DNA from: AM-2324 sp042091035
GTDB taxonomy: Bacteria > Bacteroidota > Bacteroidia > Chitinophagales > Saprospiraceae
Direction of reading: 5' to 3'
Length of the DNA: 9,854 nucleotides
NCBI GenBank assembly: GCA_042091035.1
Contig: JBELIG010000115.1
Span: 1 to 9,854, forward strand
Part shown: positions 1 to 6,826 of the stretch, piece by piece
Numbering within the stretch: the stretch's first letter is position 1
Layout of the letters: each line of letters begins with the position of its first letter
The notes under the pieces: generated by a model
What the model saw: only the letters and a program-made list of their open reading frames with translations
Databases searched by the model: none
Told to the model about the DNA's origin: nothing
Position numbers and translations under genes: made by a program

Positions 1-1
1 A

Positions 2-622
2 CTAGGCGGTAAATATAGAGATGGTTCTTTTAATTTTTCAGTAGAGAACTATGAGCTCGGTAGCCAAACTGAGGATGCAAGTGTAAAGATGTGTGCTAAT
101 TCTGATAAAGGACAGCATATTCACCTAATTGTAGATAATGAGCCTTATGCAGCTAAGTATACAAGTGAATTTGAACATGAGATAGCAGATGGATCGCATT
201 ATATTCTTGCTTTTCTTAGCAGATCATATCATGAGTCTATTAAAAGTGCAAGTTCTTATCAGGCTAGAAAAATGGATATAGAAGATGGTAATGTTGTGGA
301 TTTCTCAGAAATTGATCAACCAATGCTGTTTTACTCAAGGCCAAAAGGTACTTACGTAGGTAAAGCAAATACGGACAAAGTTATGCTCGATTTCTTTTTG
401 CTTAATGCCAACATTGGTAGTGATCACTTCGTGAAAGCAGAAATTAACAGTGAAAAAGAAATTTTATTTGATGCTTGGAAACCTGTTTTCTTGGAAGGGC
501 TGCCGATGGGGGATAATAAAATAAAACTAACTTTGGTTGATAAAGAGGGACTTGCGCTTGATGTACCGAATAATCCGGTTGAACGAGTATTTACATTGGC
601 TTCAGATCCATTGGAAATGTAG
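2..622 (+). CDS. Hypothetical Bacteroidota envelope protein, 3' part (5' end outside window)
   Basis: The reading frame is open from base 2 to the TAA-free stop at 620-622, so the gene begins upstream of the window. The first in-window Met (89) is probably internal, because the sequence before it reads in frame as protein (NFSVENYELGSQTEDASVK). About 206 residues are visible and no function can be assigned with confidence. Two halves look alike: GQHIHLIVDNEPY followed by HEIADGSHYILAFL, and later SDHFVKAEINSEKEI followed by KPVFLEGLPMGDNKIKLTLVD. Each reads as a beta-sandwich-like unit that ends in a G-x-N/H-x-I/Y strand. The paired His residues (H-x-H-L-I-V-D) resemble the HHHLLID segment of small DUF4399-type domains. 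From memory, similar Bacteroidota proteins are sometimes labelled phosphopeptide-binding, but nothing here proves that. No transmembrane segment is visible in this part. The next gene, tRNA-His, has its own promoter. Confidence 0.75.
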   Translation, partial: LGGKYRDGSFNFSVENYELGSQTEDASVKMCANSDKGQHIHLIVDNEPYAAKYTSEFEHEIADGSHYILAFLSRSYHESIKSASSYQARKMDIEDGNVVDFSEIDQPMLFYSRPKGTYVGKANTDKVMLDFFLLNANIGSDHFVKAEINSEKEILFDAWKPVFLEGLPMGDNKIKLTLVDKEGLALDVPNNPVERVFTLASDPLEM

Positions 623-642
623 AATAATTTTTCTTTAAATTA

Positions 643-673
643 TTTTACAATTTTAAATTATATACTATATTTG
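643..673 (+). promoter_or_regulatory. Predicted Bacteroidota promoter of tRNA-His
   Basis: TATATTTG at 666-673 matches the Bacteroidota -7 consensus TAnnTTTG exactly. TTTTACA at 643-649 lies 16 nt upstream and could serve as the -33 region. Transcription would start near 680, about 20 nt before the tRNA. The match is by eye only. Confidence 0.6.
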
Positions 674-701
674 CATCGCTTTGTTAAAGAAGCGAAACAC
701 G

Positions 702-775
702 GTGGTTGTAGCTCAGTTGGTTAGAGCATCGGTTTGTGGTACCGAGGGTCGCGGGTTCGAATCCCGTCTTCCACC
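702..775 (+). tRNA. tRNA-His (anticodon GTG)
   Basis: The cloverleaf can be drawn by hand. The acceptor stem is 702-708 with 768-774. The D arm is GCTC/GAGC (711-714, 724-727). The anticodon stem is TCGGT/ACCGA (729-733, 741-745) with loop TTGTGGT and anticodon GTG at 736-738. The T arm is GCGGG-TTCGAAT-CCCGT (751-767). A G at 701 can serve as the G-1 that marks His tRNAs, opposite discriminator C775. CCA is not encoded (C776 is followed by A). Acceptor positions 5-68 and 6-67 are T-T mismatches as drawn. This gene explains the apparent small ORF that overlaps it. Confidence 0.95.
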
Positions 776-782
776 CAAAAGT

Positions 783-812
783 AAAAACCTGTCAATTTTG
801 ACAGGTTTTTTT
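783..812 (+). terminator. Rho-independent terminator after tRNA-His, probably bidirectional
   Basis: AAAAACCTGTCAA (783-795) pairs perfectly with TTGACAGGTTTTT (798-810) across a TT centre, so the loop in practice opens to about 4 nt. A T-run follows on the plus strand (806-812). On the minus strand the same hairpin lies immediately after the stop codon of the DUF2779 gene (815-817) and is followed by five Ts, so it can end both convergent transcripts. Confidence 0.9.
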
Positions 813-814
813 GT

Positions 815-2596
815 TTATTTCCAGTGCTCCCAGATAATCAGCATTGCTAATGTATCGAGTTTGCAATAATTCCTCAAGGCTATTTCATAAGAAGCCTTTA
901 AAGTCTTATCCTCTCTAGCTTTTCCAAATAACATATCTTCATAAGCACGCATAGCTCCGGTACCTTCATTTACAGTTTCTGCATGCTCAAGGATATCAAT
1001 TGAGGGAAGGTTTTTGTAGGGATCTTCAATATGATTTTCCTTGTCTAAGGAAAGTAAATTAATATTTGTGTTGAAGTTTTCTAACCAAGTGGTGGTACGT
1101 TTTGATTTATTAGATTTTAAGACAGCAGGTAAGGTCCATTTTATAGATGTTCTGCCTTTCATATAGGGATGAAAATACTGCTGAAGACATAATGCGGCCA
1201 TATCTACTAAAGCTCCTGTATCTTTATCATTCAATTTTACAATAATTTCTAACCATCCCTTGAGTGCTGGGTTATTGTATTTGTATCTATCCATTTGCTT
1301 ATAGATATTCCGCAAGGTTGTATTTTCATGTGGAGACCACATTAGAACCGTTCCTGTAGTTCCAATTTGAGCCATCAATGATTCAGCAAACTTGAAACTA
1401 GGAAAAGTTGGTTCTAGATTAAGCCATTCTGTATGCAATGGCTCAGCACCCTCATATGGAATCGTGTGGCAACTCCATTGAAAGGCACTCATTTCGTAGG
1501 GTTTCATACCTTTATGAAAGGGTAGTGCACTTGTTGATGTTTCGAAGTCTATAAAATGCAGTGGATATTTCCAAGACTTTATAGTTGCACTTAATTCGGG
1601 GCCGAACCATTCAGTATTCGATTTAGTATTTTCAATTTGAATCAATTGTCTTTCTCCCCATTTCCCCTTTAGAGCTTCTAGTGGAACATCAAATATGCTT
1701 GATTTCTTTTCTTCGATCAGTTGGTTCACAAGTGGAGCTTTTGTTCCCCCAATATTCCCAATACGAAATAGGTCGTCTAAAGGTGTATTGCTTGAAGGCA
1801 TATGAGCCCAGCATTCATTTTTTCCAGACTGTCCGTACTCGCATTTAAAACACTTTTTGCTGATATTAGGCTTGATTTTTGTGATTTCAGGACTAATGCT
1901 TTTTTCGAGTTTCTCTAGATCTTTTCTTAATCTTGGGATTTCTTTATTTATAGCATCATCGACAGCAACTTTAGTAAGGAGCTGATCTTCTATGAGTTTA
2001 GATTTACTCCCATCATAGACAATGTCAAAAAAGTTAAACCCATTTTTTGTTTTAAAATCAATAAGCTTGAACATGGAGTTCAAGCCTTCGATAGAAGTTG
2101 ATTTACTTTTATCGGGCGCTAATACATAGCATTCAATCTTATGATTAGGATAAATTTCTTCAACAATTATTTTTTGAAAAGCAATATCAGGGATTAGCTC
2201 TTTCCATTGAGATTCTACTTTCTTCGCTGGGTCATAGCCCTTTGATTTGACTTCAATGAGTTGTATGCGTTCCCCATCTTTTATGAGTATATCAATAACA
2301 CCAAGCTTATTGCCGGATTTGAATGCAGCTTCAAAGATAGTGCAGGAGTCTTTTTGGAGCTCAACTTGGGTTTGTTTTATTGCCTGTTCGACACCAGTGC
2401 TATTATCTATTCGAATGCCTTCTTCAAAATATAAAGTTGCCATTTTCCCAACTGCATAGCCACCTTCCGCTAGGTACTCAAGGTATTCATTGTCTTCCTT
2501 TGAGGAGCTATAATTCATTTTTCTGTAGTATAGCTTTGTTGGGCAATCATTACCTACTTTGAAGTCTGTTTTGGACAGTATGTTTTTTAGATTCAT
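815..2596 (-). CDS. DUF2779-type protein: Cas4/RecB-like PD-(D/E)XK nuclease fused to DEDDy exonuclease-like domain
   Basis: The protein has 593 residues. The N-terminal part shows a PD-(D/E)XK core: E89, then D102 in GVIDILI, then E115-V-K117 in LIEVKSKG, followed by DIAFQ (137-141), as in RecB-family nucleases. Cys18 together with C249, C252 and C262 gives the one-plus-three cysteine spacing of Cas4/AddB-like Fe-S nucleases. The C-terminal part resembles DUF2779 and carries DnaQ-like motifs: D350-F-E352 in HFIDFET (Exo I), D465 as a possible Exo II acid, and Y577-CKL-D581 (the Y-x3-D Exo III motif). A DNA or RNA repair/degradation role is inferred; no substrate is known to me. No cas, add or defence genes are adjacent. 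The gene has its own promoter and ends at the shared terminator at 783-812. The start is preceded by AAGCTAA, with no Shine-Dalgarno. Confidence 0.85.
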   Translation of the reverse strand: MNLKNILSKTDFKVGNDCPTKLYYRKMNYSSSKEDNEYLEYLAEGGYAVGKMATLYFEEGIRIDNSTGVEQAIKQTQVELQKDSCTIFEAAFKSGNKLGVIDILIKDGERIQLIEVKSKGYDPAKKVESQWKELIPDIAFQKIIVEEIYPNHKIECYVLAPDKSKSTSIEGLNSMFKLIDFKTKNGFNFFDIVYDGSKSKLIEDQLLTKVAVDDAINKEIPRLRKDLEKLEKSISPEITKIKPNISKKCFKCEYGQSGKNECWAHMPSSNTPLDDLFRIGNIGGTKAPLVNQLIEEKKSSIFDVPLEALKGKWGERQLIQIENTKSNTEWFGPELSATIKSWKYPLHFIDFETSTSALPFHKGMKPYEMSAFQWSCHTIPYEGAEPLHTEWLNLEPTFPSFKFAESLMAQIGTTGTVLMWSPHENTTLRNIYKQMDRYKYNNPALKGWLEIIVKLNDKDTGALVDMAALCLQQYFHPYMKGRTSIKWTLPAVLKSNKSKRTTTWLENFNTNINLLSLDKENHIEDPYKNLPSIDILEHAETVNEGTGAMRAYEDMLFGKAREDKTLKASYEIALRNYCKLDTLAMLIIWEHWK

Positions 2597-2607
2597 TTAG
2601 CTTGGAG

Positions 2608-2623
2608 TTTTGTTTAGCTTTTA
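2608..2623 (-). repeat. 16-bp inverted-repeat element, copy in 5' leader of DUF2779 gene
   Basis: Read on the minus strand this is TAAAAGCTAAACAAAA, ending 11 nt before the start codon at 2596. It is a perfect 16/16 inverted copy of 2802-2817. The core AAGCTAAA occurs a second time, 17 nt further on, at the start codon itself (minus strand, 2603-2596). Confidence 0.8.
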
Positions 2624-2640
2624 GGTAGGGCTAAGTTAGT

Positions 2641-2648
2641 CAAATATA
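2641..2648 (-). promoter_or_regulatory. Predicted -7 box of the DUF2779 gene
   Basis: The minus strand reads TATATTTG, an exact match to TAnnTTTG. A start near 2634 would give a 5' leader of about 38 nt that contains the 16-nt element. I cannot point to a convincing -33 box. Confidence 0.55.
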
Positions 2649-2727
2649 TTTTTTTGTTCTAAAACTAAGCAGCTAGTCATCGTGTTTAAGTCATAAATCT
2701 ATATACAACCTAATAAATTTTTAGTCT

Positions 2728-2746
2728 GCGGAATCTTCCGCTTTTT
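2728..2746 (+). terminator. Terminator-like hairpin in divergent intergenic region
   Basis: GCGGA (2728-2732) pairs with TCCGC (2737-2741) around ATCT, followed by five Ts and, after CA, a longer T-run. It lies upstream of the receptor's predicted promoter, so it would not affect that transcript unless another start exists further upstream. No plus-strand gene is visible before it. It may block read-through, end a short RNA, or be chance. Confidence 0.4.
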
Positions 2747-2778
2747 CATTTTTTTCTAAAGAGTTAATGGAAATTTTA

Positions 2779-2786
2779 TATTTTTG
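2779..2786 (+). promoter_or_regulatory. Predicted -7 box of the TonB-dependent receptor gene
   Basis: TATTTTTG fits TAnnTTTG. A start near 2793 gives a 5' leader of about 33 nt, almost the same layout as the divergent gene: 15 nt from the -7 box to the 16-nt element here, against 17 nt there. No clear -33 box is seen. Confidence 0.5.
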
Positions 2787-2801
2787 TTTACTTTTTTAGA
2801 T

Positions 2802-2817
2802 TAAAAGCTAAACAAAA
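2802..2817 (+). repeat. 16-bp inverted-repeat element, copy in 5' leader of TonB-dependent receptor
   Basis: TAAAAGCTAAACAAAA ends 8 nt before the ATG at 2826. It is identical, in the sense direction of its own gene, to the element before the divergent DUF2779 gene. Confidence 0.8.
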
Positions 2818-2825
2818 AACATATT

Positions 2826-4838
2826 ATGTTGATTTTTAAGAGATCGATTATTTTTTCTATTCTTTTTTTGATGGCCTCATCGGGGCTTTTCGCACAGTCG
2901 GGTGTGATAGAGGGCTCAACGGTAAACAAATTTAATAATGAGCCTTTACCTTTTGTTACTCTTTTAGTAATTGGGACTGATAATGGTGTTGTTTCCGATA
3001 TTGATGGAAACTACAAAATAGAGGGGCTTTCTCCTGGTTTATATGACATACGTGCATCTTTTGTAGGGTTTGACGAGCTTACTGTATTCGAAATTCAGGT
3101 CACAAATTCCAAGCCTACGGTTGTAAACTTCGAACTTGTTGAACGGAGTACTTCTCTAGATGAAGTTGTAGTTACAGCATCTCCTTTTGTTAAAACAGAA
3201 GAAAGTCCAGTTTCATTAAGAAGTATTGGTGTTGCAGAGATTCAGCGTAACCCTGGTGGTAACAGAGATATTTCTAAGGTTGTGCAATCTCTTCCTGGAG
3301 TGACCTCTACCGCTAATTTTAGAAATGACCTTATTATACGTGGTGGTTCGCCAAACGAGAATAGATTTTACCTTGACGATGTAGAGGTTCCAAATATCAA
3401 TCACTTTGCTACACAAGGAGCAAGCGGTGGACCTGTTGGTTTGATCAATGTGAATTTTATCCGTGAAGTTGATTTTTACTCTGGTGCATTTCCTGCCAAT
3501 AGAGGTAATACACTAAGTTCTGTATTCAATTTTAAGCAAAAGGATGGTCGATCTGATAAGTTGGGACTTTCATTTACAGCTGGTGCCTCTGATGTAGGTT
3601 TGACATTGGAAGGACCGATAGGAGAGAAGACAACTTTTTTATTCTCTGCTAGAAGGTCTTACCTGCAATTTTTGTTTGCCGCGCTTGAACTACCTTTTTT
3701 ACCTACATACAACGATTTTCAGGCCAAGATTAAGACTAAAATCAATCAGCGTAATGAAATCTATTTCATAGGCCTTGGTGCTATTGATGAATTTAGATTG
3801 AACTTAGATGCTAATGAAACGGAAGATCAGCAATACTTGCTGGATAATCTTCCTGTATCTCCCCAATGGAATTATACAAATGGGCTAGTGTACAAGCATT
3901 ATCGAGATAATGGATATTGGACAGCTGTACTTAGCCGAAATATGCTAAACAATGAATCCAAGAAGTATTTAAAGAATGACGATTCAGATGAAAATAATTT
4001 AATATTAGATTATGCATCTCAAGAGTCAGAAAATAAATTTCGCTTAGAGAACACTACCCGTGTAGCAGGTTGGAAGATTAATACAGGATTTGGTTATGAA
4101 GGCGTTCGATACACCAATAATTCTTTTATAAAGGTTGCAACACCTCTTGGGCCTGAGGATGTGTTTTTTGATTCAAAGGTTTATTTTAATAAATACTCTG
4201 TATTTACCCAACTCTCAAAGAAATTATTAGATGATAAATTAGCCGTTTCGGTTGGAGCGAGAATGGATGGGAATAACTATTCAACGAACATGTCTAACAT
4301 GCTTGACCAGTTTTCTCCCCGTCTATCTCTAGCATATAACTTGAGTCCTAATTTTGCATTGAACGCAAATGTCGGAAGGTACTTTCAATTGCCTCCTTAT
4401 ACGGTATTGGGGTATAGAGAAGCAGATGTATTATTTAATCAAGAGAATGTGGACTACATACAAGCTGATCATGCTGTACTTGGCCTAGAGTANNNNNNNN
4501 NNNNNNNNNNNNNNNNNNNNNNNNNNNNNNNNNNNNNNNNNNNNNNNNNNNNNNNNNNNNNNNNNNNNNNNNNNNNNNNNNNNNNNNNNNNNAAAAAATG
4601 GTTCTTCGATAAATTTACTTTGAATCTGTACTTTGATATAGAAAATATATTCGGAAACGCGGTTGGATCTCCAATTATGCTACTTGATCGTGAATTGGAT
4701 GCAGATGGTCTACCAATTGGACCGGCATTGATTGAAAACCCTACCGATCCAATTGGAGAACAGCGCTATAAAGTAAAACTTCAAGATGTTACTCAAGGTA
4801 CACCAATACCAAGTTTGGGTATACTATTTGAAATCTAA
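2826..4838 (+). CDS. TonB-dependent outer-membrane receptor (interrupted by assembly gap)
   Basis: The protein imports an unknown ligand across the outer membrane, energised by TonB-ExbBD. A signal peptide (1-24) has basic residues, a hydrophobic core and a likely cut after LFAQ. A carboxypeptidase-regulatory-like domain (about 26-110) follows, with PLPFVTLLVIGTDNGVVSD and GNYKIEGLSPGLYDI. LDEVVVTA (111-118) corresponds to the TonB-box-like segment of Bacteroidota receptors. The plug (about 119-235) contains QSLPGVT and IRGGSPNENRFYLDDVEVPN, and the rest is beta-barrel. The end, FTLNLYFDIENIFGN and then PSLGILFEI, is the usual barrel C-terminus. The 100-N run gives 34 unknown residues within a nominal 670. 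The frame happens to continue across the gap, but the barrel middle seems too short, so the real gene is probably longer. No SusD-like partner lies next to it. A terminator follows at 4867-4894. Confidence 0.9.
   Translation: MLIFKRSIIFSILFLMASSGLFAQSGVIEGSTVNKFNNEPLPFVTLLVIGTDNGVVSDIDGNYKIEGLSPGLYDIRASFVGFDELTVFEIQVTNSKPTVVNFELVERSTSLDEVVVTASPFVKTEESPVSLRSIGVAEIQRNPGGNRDISKVVQSLPGVTSTANFRNDLIIRGGSPNENRFYLDDVEVPNINHFATQGASGGPVGLINVNFIREVDFYSGAFPANRGNTLSSVFNFKQKDGRSDKLGLSFTAGASDVGLTLEGPIGEKTTFLFSARRSYLQFLFAALELPFLPTYNDFQAKIKTKINQRNEIYFIGLGAIDEFRLNLDANETEDQQYLLDNLPVSPQWNYTNGLVYKHYRDNGYWTAVLSRNMLNNESKKYLKNDDSDENNLILDYASQESENKFRLENTTRVAGWKINTGFGYEGVRYTNNSFIKVATPLGPEDVFFDSKVYFNKYSVFTQLSKKLLDDKLAVSVGARMDGNNYSTNMSNMLDQFSPRLSLAYNLSPNFALNANVGRYFQLPPYTVLGYREADVLFNQENVDYIQADHAVLGLEXXXXXXXXXXXXXXXXXXXXXXXXXXXXXXXXXXKKWFFDKFTLNLYFDIENIFGNAVGSPIMLLDRELDADGLPIGPALIENPTDPIGEQRYKVKLQDVTQGTPIPSLGILFEI
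4493..4592. other. Assembly gap (100 N) inside the receptor gene
   Basis: There are exactly 100 Ns, a common placeholder for a gap of unknown length. The sequence before it ends in HAVLGLE, typical of the barrel region just after the plug-proximal half. The sequence after it resumes at the last barrel strands (KKWFFDKFTLNLYFDIENIFGN). Confidence 0.98.
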
Positions 4839-4866
4839 AAAATAACTTTAACAATTAATTACTTTA

Positions 4867-4894
4867 AGGGGATCTTGTAAAAGATCCCTTTTTT
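4867..4894 (+). terminator. Rho-independent terminator after the receptor gene
   Basis: GGGATCTT (4869-4876) pairs with AAGATCCC (4881-4888) around GTAA, extended by outer G-T and A-T pairs, and is followed by TTTTTT (4889-4894). It overlaps the stop codon of the convergent DAHP synthase gene by 2 nt. On the minus strand the hairpin is followed by CTTAAAG, a poorer T-tract, so it may end that operon less efficiently. Confidence 0.85.
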
Positions 4895-5975
4895 ATTTTT
4901 TGAAAATATTCTTTTGATGTTGGATAGACTCCTGGTGTATAGCCTTAAACAAGCTGATTGTAAATTCTTCACTTAGATCCTCTTGTTTTCCTTCTAAAAT
5001 CATTTTGCCTAAAATCTCATTCCAACGCTTAGATTGAAGTACAGCCACATTATGCTCTTTTTTCAATCGACCAATTTCCTCTGCTGTTTTCATTCTTTTT
5101 CCCATCAATTCTATAATCTTTTGGTCTATTACATCAATATGCGATCTTAAGAGATGAAGCGAACTATTGTATGCAGTGGCAGAGTCTGTGGTTTTTCTGA
5201 TCTTAAGATGATTGTAGATTTGTATTAGCGTTGCTGGTGTGACTTGCTGGGCAGCATCACTCCAGGCATTATCAGGGTCGATATGTGATTCGACCATGAA
5301 GCCATCATAATTAAGGTCTAAACCAGTTTGACAAAGATCTGCAATCAAATCTCTGCGTCCAGCGATATGAGAGGGATCTAGTATAAGTGGTAGATCTGGA
5401 AACCTATTCTGAAGGTCAATTGGAATCTGCCATTGTGGATTATTTCTATACTTTGATTTTTCATAGATTGAAAATCCTCTGTGGATGACACCTAAATCTA
5501 CGATATCCGCTTTATAGAACCTTTCCACAGCACCAATCCATAGAGAGAGGTCTGGGTTGACGGGGTTTTTGACTAGGACGGTTTTTCCAGTTCCTTTCAG
5601 TGCATTAGCAAGATCTTGAACGATAAATGGATTTACTGTGGTTCTTGCACCGATCCACAGTATATCGACATCGTGTTCTAGTGCCAATTCAACATGATGC
5701 GGAGTAGCAACCTCTGTTGTTGTCTTAAGTCCTGTCTCTGCTTTTGCTTTTTGTAGCCATTTTAGACCTATAGCTCCAACTCCCTCAAAATTGCCAGGTC
5801 TTGTTCTTGGTTTCCATATACCTGCTCTTAGCACCGAGGTGCCAGAATCTTTTAACTGATGTGCAATTTTTAATACCTGGTCTTCGGTCTCTGCACTGCA
5901 GGGACCAGCTATTAAAAGAGGTTGTTCTTGATTGAAGTCCGAAAGCCAGTTTTTGAATGCTTTATTATTTTCCAT
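4893..5975 (-). CDS. Bifunctional 3-deoxy-7-phosphoheptulonate synthase / chorismate mutase
   Basis: The 360-residue protein joins the first shikimate-pathway enzyme (PEP plus erythrose-4-phosphate to DAHP) to a C-terminal AroQ chorismate mutase (chorismate to prephenate). The type I-beta synthase domain (about 1-260) has GPCSAE with C26, RAGIWKPRTRP (50-60), DPSHIAGRRD with H203, VESHIDP with E229, and SDAAQQ with D240. The spacing C/H/E/D matches the metal ligands of the Thermotoga enzyme. The mutase domain (about 272-360) has R277, R294, K305, R317, S350 and Q354 at the positions of E. coli R11, R28, K39, R51, S84 and Q88. E. coli D48 and E52 are replaced by Q314 and W318. Such fusions are known in Porphyromonas and Prevotella, where prephenate regulates the synthase. 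Its ATG shares one base with the tyrA stop, so it is the last gene of the operon. Confidence 0.95.
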   Translation of the reverse strand: MENNKAFKNWLSDFNQEQPLLIAGPCSAETEDQVLKIAHQLKDSGTSVLRAGIWKPRTRPGNFEGVGAIGLKWLQKAKAETGLKTTTEVATPHHVELALEHDVDILWIGARTTVNPFIVQDLANALKGTGKTVLVKNPVNPDLSLWIGAVERFYKADIVDLGVIHRGFSIYEKSKYRNNPQWQIPIDLQNRFPDLPLILDPSHIAGRRDLIADLCQTGLDLNYDGFMVESHIDPDNAWSDAAQQVTPATLIQIYNHLKIRKTTDSATAYNSSLHLLRSHIDVIDQKIIELMGKRMKTAEEIGRLKKEHNVAVLQSKRWNEILGKMILEGKQEDLSEEFTISLFKAIHQESIQHQKNIFKK

Positions 5976-6826
5976 TATGCTAATCCGTTTAATATTTCCT
6001 TCAATTGATTTGTATGTTCTATTTCATTGAACACTGCATTAAAATCGTCTGATTCAATAAGTGTTTTAAATTGTTTGAGATTTTGAATGTATTCTTCAAG
6101 TGTCTCAAGTATATTTTCTTTGTTTTCTCTAAAAATAGGCGTCCACATGCTCGGAGCACTTTTTGCAAGTCTAACTGTAGATTCAAATCCACTTCCAGCA
6201 AGGTCAAAGATATCTCTTTCATCTTTCTCTTTTTCTAGAACAGTTTTGCCAAGCATAAAGGATGAAATATGCGATAAGTGAGAAACATATGCAATATGCT
6301 TGTCGTGTGCAATAGGGTCCATATAGCGCAGACGCAGACTCATTTTTTTAAATATTTCTAAAGCCTGCTCTTGAAGTTTGAATGCAGTTTTTTCAACCTC
6401 ACATACAATCATTGTTTTTTGCTCAAACAAGCCTTGGTGTGCAGCTGATGGTCCTGAAAATTCTGTCCCTGCAATAGGGTGGCAGGCTAAGAAGTTTCTG
6501 CGCTTTGGGTGAGAAGCAATTGTTGCACATATTTTAGATTTTATTGAGCCCATATCAATAATCAGACAATCCTCATTTATTTGATCTAAGCAATTGATTA
6601 AAAGACTGTTTATATGATCGACAGGTGTTGCTATAACAATGAGGTCAGCGTCTTTTATATCTTTATTCTGTCCTTCGAAATCAATAAGTTTTAGCTCAAG
6701 TGCTTCTTGAACATGTGCTTTGCTTTTATCTATTCCTCCAAAAGAAGCATTTGGGAAAATCTGTTTAAGGTCAAGATTAAAGCTTCCTCCTATAAGGCCT
6801 AATCCTATGGTAATTATATTATTCAT
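5975..6826 (-). CDS. tyrA: Prephenate dehydrogenase
   Basis: This enzyme oxidises and decarboxylates prephenate to 4-hydroxyphenylpyruvate using NAD(P). I chose the start at 6826 (283 residues), where ATGA overlaps the stop of the upstream aminotransferase. An in-frame ATG at 6871 would add 15 residues, but these lie in aminotransferase coding sequence and precede the Rossmann motif without adding to the fold. From the chosen start, GLGLIGGS (8-15) is the GxGxxGG dinucleotide loop and D33 ends the second strand. IDMGSIK (S94), CHPIAGTEFSGP (H116), SHLSH (H183, H186) and GSGFESTVRLAKSAPSMW (R219) match the catalytic and prephenate-binding regions of the TyrA family. There is no fused mutase or ACT domain, so control probably lies in transcription or in the DAHP synthase-mutase next in the operon. 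Confidence 0.92.
   Translation of the reverse strand: MNNIITIGLGLIGGSFNLDLKQIFPNASFGGIDKSKAHVQEALELKLIDFEGQNKDIKDADLIVIATPVDHINSLLINCLDQINEDCLIIDMGSIKSKICATIASHPKRRNFLACHPIAGTEFSGPSAAHQGLFEQKTMIVCEVEKTAFKLQEQALEIFKKMSLRLRYMDPIAHDKHIAYVSHLSHISSFMLGKTVLEKEKDERDIFDLAGSGFESTVRLAKSAPSMWTPIFRENKENILETLEEYIQNLKQFKTLIESDDFNAVFNEIEHTNQLKEILNGLA

Noticed and set aside
681..869. 62-residue plus-strand ORF
   Set aside because: It runs through the tRNA-His gene and its terminator; the VVVAQLVRASVCGTEGRGFESR-type translation is a known tRNA shadow.
2247..2562. Two plus-strand ORFs of 60-70 residues
   Set aside because: They lie antisense within the DUF2779 gene, have no recognisable family features, and are less plausible than the 593-residue frame.
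815..2596. CRISPR-Cas association of the Cas4-like nuclease
   Set aside because: There is no repeat-spacer array and no cas1, cas2 or effector gene in the window; the C-terminal DUF2779 part also sets it apart from Cas4 itself.
2608..2817. Insertion of a 210-bp MITE-type element
   Set aside because: The inverted repeats could serve as ends, but no target-site duplication is visible at the outer edges and the interior contains the promoters of both flanking genes; kept only as an alternative for the shared leader element.
3216..3416. Minus-strand ORF of 66 residues
   Set aside because: Antisense to the conserved plug domain of the TonB-dependent receptor.
6019..6281. Small ORFs on both strands
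   Set aside because: Shadows of tyrA; the tyrA frame carries the family motifs.
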